Below, one piece after another: positions 1-10,404 of a DNA stretch of 64,000 nt. The position numbers and the translations under genes were made by a program. The stretch comes from Solanum dulcamara (taxonomy: Eukaryota; Streptophyta; Magnoliopsida; Solanales; Solanaceae). The notes below the pieces were generated by a model, which saw only the letters and a list, made by a program, of their open reading frames with translations, was not told the DNA's origin and searched no databases. Positions within the stretch are counted from its first letter, which is position 1. Each line of letters opens with the position of its first letter. Location: NCBI RefSeq assembly GCF_947179165.1, contig NC_077242.1:33601097-33665096 (forward strand), written 5' to 3'.

Positions 1-450
1 TATGGCACTCCCTCATGCTGGCACGTGGCACCTTCTTTTCTCCCTCGTGGGTTCATAATCTCGTCTTACTTTACGACCTATGTAATCCTTGCTACATAAG
101 TTTGGTATGTACTTGAGTAACTTAAGCATGTAGGATTTCCAAGTTGGTAGCTTACGTAAGTAAGCCGAGTCCTACGACTCATTATTTAGTCTCCAACGTC
201 TTACGGATTCTTACAACTCTATTCCCCATCTTCTCTATTATGGGGTATCGCATTCTCCTTTCCTTAGAGTTGTTTGATAGCATTAAGAAGCTTAAGAGTT
301 CTTAAGAAGGCTTAAGAATCTTTAAGAAGCTTTAAGAAACTTTAGGAAACCTTAAGAAATTTAGGAGGCTTACGATCCTTCCAAGAACTTAAGAGCCTTT
401 CAAGAGACTTAAGAACGTGTTCCAAAGTACAAAAGTATGGGGTGAAACAC
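1..450 (-). mobile_element. Truncated LTR of a Tekay-like Ty3/gypsy element
   Basis: This is the first ~450 bp of a long LTR read on the minus strand; the rest lies outside the window. The plus-strand text ends GTATGGGGTGAAACA, matching the terminal GTATGGGGTGTAACA of the LTR copies ending at 33654 and 39059. It carries the same run of CTTAAGAA-like short repeats. The bases after 450 align with the reverse complement of 35150-35190, so this LTR sits inside the internal region of element Z. Whether it is a solo LTR or part of a longer element cannot be decided, because its other end and target duplication are off-window. Confidence 0.85.
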
Positions 451-771
451 CATGAGCAAAATATAGTGTGAATATAATGAGGATTATCATGGAAGTACAT
501 AGAGCCTAGTAAAGAAGTAGCTAAAGAATGTGATTGTGAGTAAGATTAGGAGTTAGCATTGGGTACACGATAAGGATGGAAGCTCATGAAGCAGAAAGGG
601 GTATTGTGTATATGTACCTCCACTTTGGAAAATAGTGGGATCCCTTGAGGATAGGGAATAGAAATTGCAAAACAACTGAGGTAGTGTGAAATTATTAAAG
701 GAACAAGTGGTATCCTTTGAAAAAAAATGGTGATAACAAAACTTGAAACACGTGTCATCAGAGTATAAGTT

Positions 772-3338
772 CCCTTGAATGGAGATTTTTTTTTATGGGA
801 ACAGACCCTACATGAGGCTCCCACCTCTCGTGCACAATCAGGGGTTGAGCAACACCCCCAAGCCTTAAAATAAATAATCAAAATAAAATACAAGGAGGGG
901 GACATAAACCTTACCTCCAATCCTATGGTGGTTCATAAGTCGGCTAACCTATTAAGGTCGGCTAACTCATCCCCGATACAAAAAAGAGACTAACTATAAC
1001 TAGAAAGCATTAAACCTATGAGAGGACTCCTCTCTGTACAAATCAACTAAGAAAGCATAAATGAGGGAGACTCTCCCCTTCCATGAGAATACAAGAAAGT
1101 AGCCTACACTAGTCCTATTCAATTATGCTACGACTCAGGCATAGCTACATTAAGAAAGAATAAGTATACGAACCTTTTATCTCGCATGGGTTGGGGAAAT
1201 TCCTTTCATCTTTGCTCTTTTTAGACATGTCGTACCAAGTAGGTCCAAGGAAAGTTGTAGCAACAACAATCGTAGCTAAGGGGGATGAAATGATAGGAAG
1301 TAAATATAGCCATAGCTGCCAGCTTGCTTGGGATTGTAGTTAAGGAAGCTGAGGGACAGAATAGGTGTAATATGCATTTTGTATGTGGTGCAGCCCTGAC
1401 TTGAACCGCTGGTTGGATGGTTCTAGTGTTGTCTACTGATCTGGGGGGGTACCTGCATATCCACAAATAAACCAAGCAAGAGTTCTAATGCATCCTTGGC
1501 TTAGATGTTTGACTAAAGGTGCCTTGGACTTTGGAAGGGGCCATTGTTGTTGTTCAATGTGCCTGCACAGCAGCAAGTAAACAAACAGAGAGTTGTGTTT
1601 GTTGGAGCTCCATCTTCTTGTCTTCTCATCAATGAGAGCAGTCAAGGAGTCCCAAAGGACTTGGATGAATAAAGCAGGTATGCATGGATAGTTGGTGGGA
1701 TTAGGAAAGGCCCTTGCAGTATTGGTTGTTATGTCCCTTTGTCTATGACTTTGTTTACCTACATAGACAAGCAAACAAAGAACCAAGCAAGTGTGATAGT
1801 AGTGGGGGTTGTTGCAAACCTGTAGGCAGCTTCTTTTTGCCTCCAATAGAGAGATGAGTAGATCCTTTGAAGGTATCTTATGTGCCTACACATAACAATT
1901 AAGAAAGCAAGGAGATTCAAGAATTTTGGGATGCAATGGGGCTGCTGCAGGTGTTGCAGGGATGGAATATGTATGGGTGTAGGGCTGGTGTGTTGGTGAG
2001 GTCCTCTCTTGGAATGCTGTAGTCTCTATGTTGATTCCTTTCATTTGCCAAGGTTCCCCAGCAGTTGTTGTACCTGCACAAAAAACATCACAGAAAAACA
2101 AATATCCAACCAGACAGGGGCCTTGTGCAGGGGGCTTTCTATTTGATTTGATGGTTGTATCTGTGTTTTCTTTTCTGTAGTTGTTGTTAGTGAATGTTGA
2201 TGAGTCAATCCAACAACCTGCAACAATACAACAAACAACCAAAGGCAAAAAGGAACTTGCACCAGTTAGCAAAAAGGAAAGGACCTCCAAGAGAGCTTTG
2301 GGTTTCAATGTCGCTCGACTAACGTCTCCAATTATCCGATTGAGTTGAAACTTCTTGGGATATACACAAACATCCCTTTCTTTAGTTCTGCAAGATTTGG
2401 AAGCTTTTTGCACAAGTTGGAAAAAAGGCACCCTCTTTAGGCCTAAGGCAGCTGACTTTTTCAAGGTCGCTCGCCTAACGTCTCCAATTGTCCGTTTGTG
2501 TTGAAACTTCTTGGACCTTGTAAAAATAATATATATAGCACTCCTACAAAGTTTGGATGCCTTGGTGTAGGTACTCAGGTTGCAAAACACCCTGCACATC
2601 TGACCCTGCTGTATTTTGGTCATAGTCTGCTGTAGGTTCTTGGTTATCACCATATTCTGTTGTATATTGCTGTAGGGGATGTAGCTCTGGCTTAGATGTT
2701 TAAGTGATGGTGCCTTGCAGTTTGGAATGTTCCATTGCTGATGTATTATGTGCCTGCACACCAAGAAATAACCACACAAGAAATTCCAAGTATCTTGGAT
2801 ATAATTGGGCTGATGCAAGTAATAAAGAGTGGAATCTGGCATGTTTGAATTGTTGTTGGGGGATGGTGAGTCTCTTGCATGTGTAGCATTTGTCTCCCTT
2901 TGTTTGGATATATGTGGACCTGTACAAACAAGTAGCCAAAGACCCACACAAATGTGGGGGAAGTATAGGCTGCTGCAAACCTGTAGCCAGCTAGTGGAAT
3001 TGTTCAGTTGTATGTTGTTGCAAGCTATCTTCAGGAGGAGATCATTCCTCATGATCAGCTCCTTAGGGTACCTGCACCTACATACAAAAACAAAGACAAA
3101 GCAAAGAAAAGAAAAGACCTCAAACAGTTCTTTGGAGCTTGTTAGCTTTAAATCAGTTAATTTTTTCAAAGTCGCTCGACTAACGTCTCCAATTATCCAA
3201 TTGAGGTGAAAATTCTTAGGCTTTGCAATTACTATATTTGCTGTGTTCCTGCAACATTTGGAGGTCTTTTGGACAAGATAGAAGCTCCAAATTGTGAAGT
3301 GCACCAATGGTGGTCCAGTAATTACCCTTGAATGGAGA
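772..3338 (-). mobile_element. Retroposon with poly(A) tail and 14-bp target duplication
   Basis: An insertion of ~2.54 kb (786-3324) splits the internal domain of Z. The target CCCTTGAATGGAGA occurs at 772-785 and again at 3325-3338, and the uninterrupted site is recognisable in reverse complement near 34862. The insert starts with nine T (786-794), a poly(A) tail on the minus strand. A long variable duplication plus a poly(A) tail is the signature of target-primed reverse transcription by LINE machinery. No reverse transcriptase or endonuclease motif is visible, so it is a passively mobilised transcript, a non-autonomous retroposon, or a LINE too altered to recognise. It contains two imperfect copies of a ~350-bp module (about 1490-1850 and 2690-3000) and three copies of a ~55-bp motif. 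Confidence 0.7.
1886..3324 (-). other. Long open frame within the retroposon, function unknown
   Basis: A minus-strand frame of roughly 480 codons stays open across most of the retroposon, which is notable in AT-rich decayed DNA. Three copies of a ~40-residue unit, each containing IIGDVSRATL or a close variant (GDVRRATL), lie in this same frame near 3165-3290, 2460-2560 and 2300-2420. The frame runs from flanking DNA at its upstream end and stops at 1886. No domain is recognised. The repeats could keep their frame because they were coding, or because they arose by duplications in multiples of three. It is listed as an open frame, not a claimed gene. Confidence 0.3.
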
Positions 3339-4250
3339 ATCAAACACGATTATAAGCACTAGTGACGTACTGATAGGGATGAAGGAAATATGGCTTCGAC
3401 TAAGCTACTACATTAGTTATATGACTCGAGTACCAGTACTTGCACTAGATTATGTACTATTTATCGAGAATTCTAAGCACCCCATGGTGGTATTAAGGTC
3501 TATGCAGGGGCAACTGAAAGTATTGATGGTCTAATAAAAGGTGCACACATGGTGTGGTATGTCAAAGGTGTTGGGGCAAAATCATATGCGTATGAACAGT
3601 TGAAAATAAGCAGAGGATGACATGGGTACACTCTAAAGGGGGGAAATGGACAAGAGAAGTACAAGTGTGGGATGAAGTCAATTAACACTATCACAGGTTA
3701 ACAGGAACGCTTAAACTTCAAATGAGATTCCATGCGGGCATGAGTTAGTAAGGGCTAAAGGCCAGCAATAAATGAATAGAAGCTATGATTTCTGAGGATG
3801 GACGGAGAACCATTGGCAGAGACCCGAATGGATGGGTGCATACAAAAAGGGATAGGATAGAATAGCGTTAGCGTGAGCAAGTTCTAGTGCGAAGGTAGTA
3901 TGTAAAGCGAGATGGACCAGGAAATAAAAAGATTGCGTCTACCTCATACAGTTGTATAAAAGTAGTGGTGCAGCTTATGAATATATATATACAGCATAAG
4001 ACCAAGCAGAGGAGTACATGATGAAAAGGAGTTATGATATTTTGGAGACATTACAGATAGATACAAAGATAAGTAAAATCAAATGACCAAAAAGGACATG
4101 GTCATAGTGGAACTAAAGATCTACCCCGATACCGGTTGTAAGATAAAAGAGGAAAGGTCAAGGCAAAACATAAAGACTAGCAAGACGACGCTAAGGTAAA
4201 TCTTGAGCTAAGTTGAGTGCCTTGCACATTATTGCAAGGATTGCAATGAA
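3325..4250 (+). mobile_element. Non-coding internal domain of Z shared with element Q
   Basis: The sequence aligns in reverse complement with about 34467-34862 of Q, beginning from the segment that includes CACTAGTGACGTACTGAT. It is present here once, whereas Q carries a tandem duplication of it. No conserved reading frame is visible; the short frames at 3328-3534 (+) and 3500-3694 (-) are chance openings. The stretch from about 3740 to 4250 is less clearly matched and holds nothing I recognise. Confidence 0.6.
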
Positions 4251-4366
4251 ACGTGACACGGGGACTTCCCGGAGGGTCACCCATCCTAGTACTACTCTTG
4301 CCCAAGCATGCTTAACTTCAAAATTCTGGTGGGATCTGGTGTGTTAGTGCTGGTATGATCGCATGA
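4251..4366 (-). ncRNA. 5S rRNA-derived sequence (pseudogene) inside element Z
   Basis: Read on the minus strand, this is a near-full-length copy of plant 5S rRNA. It starts GCGATCATACCAGCACTAA, passes through the internal control region with GTTAAGCATGCTTGGGC and AGTAGTACTAGGATGGGTGA, and ends with GGGAAGTCCCCGTGT. The centre differs from functional 5S (AATTTTG where AACTCCG is expected). The A-box-like and C-box-like parts are nearly intact, so residual RNA polymerase III binding is conceivable. It lies antisense to Z, between non-coding interior and degenerate pol. It is not part of a 5S rDNA array, since no tandem units or spacer are present. Confidence 0.85.
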
Positions 4367-4850
4367 GATGGAAGAATTCGAACTAGCAGCGAAGCAATAA
4401 CACAAGATTATGTACCTAGAGTGTTATAAGTTAAATTAAGGGAATTGTAAAAGGGCTTAAGCAAAACAAGCAGGATTAGCTGATTACTGACAAATAGCAC
4501 ACATGTATGCCACAGTTCTTCAACATAATACCAGTTAATGATAGGAAAACCACAGAACGACTATACAGGCCATTGTGTGAGGGGATTTCGATACCACTTA
4601 GCAGCCAACTCTGAGGGGCAAAATATAAAACCCAAAAGGTAAGGGTACCAGTTGATGTCATCTACAGAAGGCAGGAAGTAATACACGTGGTCGAAGATTC
4701 CACAATATGACCTTGGCTGCAAGACTCACTTCGCACTCCATGGACAGATAATTTTAGAGGGAATGTTACCTACAGATTAACAATATCAGCCCATGCTCCT
4801 TCAATCAAAGACTACTTGCTTGGACGAGAAGGTGTGAAATTATAAATTAA
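4367..4850. other. Unrecognised stretch between the 5S-like segment and pol of Z
   Basis: About 480 bp with no frame or repeat that I can assign. A minus-strand frame at 4476-4661 is a chance opening. By position it should correspond to RT-RNase H or the upstream integrase of Z, but I cannot see motifs in any frame. Confidence 0.4.
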
Positions 4851-5750
4851 GAGAGTAGTAGGACTTATGGAATCCCCATTGCTATTGTCCCAGATAAAGA
4901 AGCCCAATTTACAAGTAACTACTAAAGATCAGTCCACGAAGAGATTGGGAAGATAGATGGGTCTTCATATACCATTGTACCCTCAGATCGAGGGACATAT
5001 CACGCTTACTAGCTAAACAATAGAGGATATATTTCGGGCCTATACGGTTGACTTCAAAGGTATCTAGGACAATTACCTACTATCTGTCAAGATTACTTAT
5101 GATACTAATTTTATTCTAGTATCCAAATGACCCCGTATGAGACTTTGTAGGGCAGACAGTGTAGCTCTCCAATTGGTTAGTTGATATTGGTAAAACACAA
5201 CTAATGGGTTCGGACATGGTGCAATAAGTTGTATAGAAGGTGAAGCTCATGCAGGAGAGGTTATTAGCCCCCAAAATCGACAGAAGTCATACGTAGGTAA
5301 TCAACATCGACTTCTAGAGTTTCAAGTTAATGATTGGTCATTTCTGAAGGTACCACCCACAGAGAAAGTAATGAGATCCAGCAGGAAAGAGGACCTTAGT
5401 CCCAGATACATTAGTCATATCAGATCCTCTACCGAATAGCCAAGGTTGCCTATGAGCTGTACTTACCAGCGAATCTGAAAGGAGTACATCCAGTCTTCTA
5501 TGTATCAATGCTTAGCAAGTATGTTGGTAATCCAGCCCGAGTATATCCCGTAAAGGATATTCAAGTCACAGAGGAGTTATCCTACTAGAAGCAACCTATC
5601 GCCATCCTGGATCGGTGGAGTAGGAGATTGTGAACTAAGGATGTAACTTCCATTAAGATGTTGTAGCAGAAACAAAAATCGTAAAGAAATGACCTGGGAA
5701 GCTGAAGATGAAATGAAATATAGGTATCCGTACTACCCCTTACACTATAG
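4850..5750 (+). pseudogene. Degenerate integrase and C-terminal pol of element Z
   Basis: Fragments in shifting + frames recall the integrase core of plant Ty3/gypsy elements: a block resembling the HP-Q-G motif near 4975-5000, then a stretch equivalent to the region before the GPY/F domain. Around 5335-5580 comes the GPY/F-like segment (tyrosine-rich, followed by LPA and a VHPVF-like block). A chromodomain-like end (TWEAEDEMKY) lies at ~5690-5720. Many stops and indels interrupt every domain, and RT and RNase H are not visible upstream. The same C-terminal region is better preserved in X (22672-23176). The product would have been a Tekay-like chromoviral polyprotein; here it cannot be translated. 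Confidence 0.7.
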
Positions 5751-5901
5751 GTAATCCCAACCTTTGGGACTCTGATGGTGATGGCTCGATGAAAGTATAT
5801 GTTATTTCAATGGAACAGAAAAACTCTCCATATAGTCTGTATAAGATCTTGAGGAAGGTTTTGATTCACATTCGAGGATGAATGTTCTAAAGGGGGAAGA
5901 A

Positions 5902-8900
5902 TGTTACACCCCATACTTTTTTACCTTGGAACGCGTTCTTAAGTCTTGAAAGGCTCTTAAGTTTCATGGAAGGATTGTAAGCCTCTTAAGTTTCCTAAGG
6001 TTTCCTAAAGTTTCTTAAAGATTCTAAAATCTTCTTAAGACTTATTAAGAACTCTTAAGCTTCATAAGAGTTTCCATGTGAGCCGGATAATCTATAACGC
6101 TATCAAGCAACTCTAAGGATAGAAGAATGTGATACCCCATAATAGAGAAGATTGAAAATAGAGTTATAAGAATCCGAAAGAAGTTGGAGACCGAAATATG
6201 AGTCGTAGGACATGAATTATTTATGTAAGCTACCAACTTGGAAATCTTACATACTTAAGCTACTGGAGTATATACCAAGCTTACGTAGCAAGGATTACAT
6301 AGGTTCGTAAAGTGAGATGAGATTACAAATCCATAAGGGGGAAAAGAGAGTGCCAGGTGGCAGCATGAGAGAGTTCCATGTGTAAGGATGAGTGAGAGCC
6401 ACATAGAATCAGCTGGAGCAAGGGTGCCCCCCCCATATGCCACGTGGCAGCCTGTGATTGAAGGAAAGGGTGTGTTGGCCCAATGAGGGCTTGACACGTG
6501 TCACCACTTAGTGGTGACACATGTCAACCCCTTAAAGTAGCCTCTATATATAAGTTTTATGATCATCCTTATCCAACAATTCATTCTTATCTTCAAAATT
6601 CCAGAAAACTCTAGAGAAAAAAAGAAGAAAAGAAATTCTAGCTAGAAGAGATAAAGAGCCACAGTTTTGGGAGGAAAAAAGAGGTAAGTTATCCGATTTT
6701 GTTCCATGAATTAATTATCTAGGTTGAACCAAGATATTATTAAGGTGTTAGTAATGAAAATTTAGGATTTTAAGCAGCCCAAAACGTTATCAAGAAGCCA
6801 TAAAGTTTTAGGCTTGCTAAAGGAACTTCCGAGGCAAGTTTCGATGAGTTTTTTGGGCTAGGTAAGGTCTTACTTTTCAAAGGTGAGTTTATGATGTTTT
6901 TATGAGGTATATTAAATTTCTTAAATAAGGTTGGAAGTGGAAAAATTGCATAAGGATGCTTGACTTTAGAAACAAACTAAATTGAAGTGGTTGTAGCTAA
7001 ATCAAAGTTGAGTAGTGGGCTGTCGTTGTGGTACTGAGGGTGAAGCTGGTTGGGTTGCGTATTGCAGGGATTTAAAGTATTTTAAAAAGGGTGTGTGTTA
7101 TTATGATTGCAGACACACGACCCTCCATTTGTTATGGTTAAATATTTTGTGAAATAAAGATTAAAAACTCTATTTTCGTATTGTAGTTTTGAGCTAGTTG
7201 TTTGGAGTTTTATTGTGTAATGTTGAGGTGGCTTAATTGTATATATGCTGCTGGTTGTTTTTTTTGGTATGGTTGTTGACACTGTGGCAGAGTTGAAACC
7301 TCGGGGATGTTGAAGTTACAGGGGAAATGCTGCTCGATTTTTGGTTGCATCGGAACTACTAACAAACTAGTCGAGGGTAATGGATAAGGAAATGACTCCT
7401 ATTAGTACTTGGTTATAGAGTGGGATATTGGAAAAAGAAAGGCTATTAATCTTAGTATTACTTTCATGTCAAATAAGTTAAGGAGGTATAAAGGCAAGCC
7501 GAATTTCAATTAATCCCGAAAAAGGTATGTGAAGCTTTCTCTTGGCATATCTTTGGCATAAGTATGTGAAGCTATCCTTCTTTTCTCGTGGCATGTCTTA
7601 GCCTTAAGTGATTGATATACGAAATATGGGGATACTTCCATTCATATAACCCCAAGTATGACTCATAAGTCTTATTGACTTCTCGATGGTAGAATTCTTA
7701 TACTAGTTGAGTTATTGCCTCTCAAGGCTTCTATATGATGGAGAGTAGTAAGTATGTAAAGTTATCTCCTTTCTCTTGGCATGTTTTGGCATAAGTACGT
7801 AGAGATACCCTTATTTCCCCTTGATATGTCTTTGACATAAGTGTGGTTCTATGATGGTAAGGTAATGCAATAATAAGGTTATGATACCGAGCCCATGATG
7901 GACCGAGTACGATATATGTAACGATGACTCCTTGAGGAAAAGTATAGACTAGGTAAAGCTTATTCTTTGTCTTCCTTTGGCATGTGCTAATTGTAAGTAA
8001 AATATGATATGAGCTCTAGGGTAACTCTACTTTTAAGTCCTAAATGTAATCCATATCTTTTATTCACTTCTGAATGTCAAACTCTTGTAGTAAGTTGAAC
8101 TACTTTCCTTGAACTCCATAGGTTGAGAAGTACTGGATGCATAAGCTCCTAGTCCTAAGGACTATGTGATAATATGTATCCCTGATTCTATGAACTGTTA
8201 GTATTAATTTAGTACGTGCCTAGGGTCCCCGAGATCCTAAGTTATATAGGCCTCAATGGCATTTAGAAGGCACTCGAGATGGCTACACTACTATTCTGGT
8301 CCTCGGATGATATCTTAATCTTCTTACATTGTCGAGTCTCTGATAATGATTTATATTGTATATGGTTACTCACAACTTGATTCGTGTATACTATAAGACA
8401 TCTTTCACCAAGTCCCATAAAAGGCCGGGTACGATATATAATGATATGATGACACCGAGTCCCATAAAGGACCAGGTACGGTATATGATGATATGATGAC
8501 ACCGTGTCTCATAAAGGGTCGGGTATGGTATATGATAGGTGGATCGGACCGAATATTCCTCGACATTAGTATATGATATATGGATTGGAACAAACGTTCC
8601 TTGGTATTACTATATGATATGTGGATTGGGCCATTGTTTCTCGACATTATTATACGATGTGCGGATTGGGCCGTATGTTCCTCGGTATGTACTTACTATA
8701 TACATGGATCCATCTATACATTCCACAACGCTAATAATATATATGTGCATATGATGATAGAATGATGTAGATGGTACATCGAGTCCCCAAAATGGGTCGA
8801 GCATAGTACATAATGGTAATATGTATGACTTTCTTTTATACGATGCGAGTACGGTAAATGGTTAAATGTTATACTTATCCCCTTCATCCCTACGCCAACT

Positions 8901-9806
8901 GTAATTTCCTTATAATTTTTATGCTTTACATACTCAGTACATATGTCGTATTGACCCCCCTTTCTTTGGGGGGCTACGTTCATGCCTGCAGGTACAGATA
9001 CACACTTTGGGGATCCATCAGCGTAGGAGTTCCACTCAATAGTTTAGAAGCGCTCTATTGTGTTGGAGCTTAGTTTTGGTATTGACCCTCGATATATATA
9101 TTTATTTATTCACGGGTACGGCGGGGGCCCTGTTCCACCTTATGTTACTGTTCTTACTCTTATAGGTCTATAGACATGTATGTGGGTTGTGTATGGGTTG
9201 TATATGCATGTATGTACAGTGGTGCTTATGATAAACTTCATCGGCTTATATGTTATCTTGCCTGTTGATGTGTTATAACTTAAACAGGGGACAGATTTAC
9301 GCCAACTGTAATTTCCTGCATCCCTATGCCAACTGTAATTTCCTTATAATTTTTATGCTTTACATACTCAGTACATATGTCGTACTGACCCCCCTTTCTT
9401 GAGGGGGCTGCATTCATGCCTGCAGGTACAGATACACACTTTGGGGATCCATCAGCGTAGGAGTTCCACTCAATAGTTTAGAAGTGCTCTATTGTGTTGG
9501 AGCTTAGTTTTGGTATTGACCCTCGATGTATATATTTATTTGTTCACGAGTACGGCGGGGGCCCTGTCCCACCTTATGTTACTGTTCTTACTCTTAGAGG
9601 TCTGTGGACATGTATGTGGGTTGTGTATGGGTTGTATATGCATGCATGTACAGTGGTGCTTATGATAAACTTCGTCGGCTTATATGTTATCTTGCCTGTT
9701 GATGTGCTATAACTTAAACAGGGGACAGATTTACTTACAGATAGCAGGGATATACGTGAGTGCCAGTTCGAGCACCCGTCATGGCCTACAGGGTTGGGTC
9801 GTGATA
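5902..9806 (+). mobile_element. 3' LTR of element Z, enlarged by an internal duplication
   Basis: The LTR starts TGTTACACCCCATACTT right after a polypurine tract and ends GGGTTGGGTCGTGATA, where other copies end GTGACA, so the terminal CA has decayed to TA. It is ~3.9 kb against 2.6-3.4 kb for relatives, mainly because of a 434-bp tandem duplication at 8885-9745. Putative promoter-side landmarks are not clear. Short frames throughout, for example on the minus strand at 8263-8983, are chance openings. The 5' partner LTR is not in the window, so age cannot be estimated. Confidence 0.85.
8885..9745 (+). repeat. 434-bp tandem duplication inside the Z LTR
   Basis: Copy 1 runs from CATCCCTACGCCAACTG at 8885 and copy 2 from CATCCCTATGCCAACTG at 9319. 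Both contain the same ordered landmarks: CATACTCAGTACATATGTCG, the C-run, GGGGATCCATCAGCGTAGG, the CGGCGGGGGCCCTG block and GATGTG(T/C)TATAACTTAAACAGG. They differ by scattered substitutions. A partial third start (GCCAACTGTAATTTCCTG) lies at the junction (9301-9318). The homologous part of the neighbouring LTR (11540-11960) is single-copy. Confidence 0.9.
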
Positions 9807-10221
9807 GATTTATGGTATACTTTATCATAATTCATGGTATTTTTGAAGTATATGTTTTCCCATAATAACTCATGATTTCTATTATAGTGTTTAATTTCTT
9901 TTATGATTTATGATGTTTCCTATATTGCATTAGTAAAGTCTCATGGTTTCAAATAGTATTTCAAATGACTTCATGGTTTTAAAATAGCCCATTGTATCAC
10001 CTTATCATAACGTGTCATTCTTTAAGGAAAATGGCTTCTTACATTGGGTTATGATTATCACTATAGTGTTTATGTTTTCACATGACTCCATTGTGGTTTC
10101 CAAATTGCATTGAGGTTGTTCATGAATTACTATCATGATTTAATGATTTACTTAGTATGTTTTCTAACTTAATCAATTGCACATTATGATGAAATGCATA
10201 CTCTTTTACCTATATGATATC
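9807..10221. other. Unassigned AT-rich spacer
   Basis: About 415 bp rich in CATGATT/CATGGTTT-like words, without an open frame or match to the surrounding LTRs. It lies between the end of the Z LTR and the next LTR terminus, so it may be original flanking DNA or another unrecognised repeat. Confidence 0.5.
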
Positions 10222-10361
10222 TGTCACGACCCAACCCCGTAGGCCATGACTGTTTCCCGAGATGGACACTCGTATATACACCTATGAGCTATATGATCAA
10301 TCCATAAATAAACATAATATGGAACCTATAAAGACCCAAAACCTAGTCTCAGAATTGTTGC

Positions 10362-10404
<43 letters not shown>

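Larger units (their letters stand above)
451..5901 (+). mobile_element. Element Z, internal region (degenerate Ty3/gypsy, + strand)
   Basis: This is the interior of a decayed LTR retrotransposon whose 3' LTR begins at 5902. The segments 451-785 and 3325-4240 are colinear, as reverse complement, with 35185-34200 of element Q, so Z and Q share a non-coding internal domain. A retroposon (786-3324) and a 5S-like segment (4251-4366) interrupt or extend it. Degenerate integrase and chromodomain coding follow at ~4850-5750. A polypurine tract AAAGGGGGAAGA (5889-5900) directly precedes the LTR. The 5' LTR and primer site are outside the window or lost. No intact frame remains. Confidence 0.75.

Noticed and set aside
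4251..4366. Functional 5S rRNA gene
   Set aside because: Central substitutions, no tandem array or spacer, and location inside a retroelement.
8263..9073. Cluster of overlapping frames on both strands
   Set aside because: All lie in the Z LTR and change between LTR copies.
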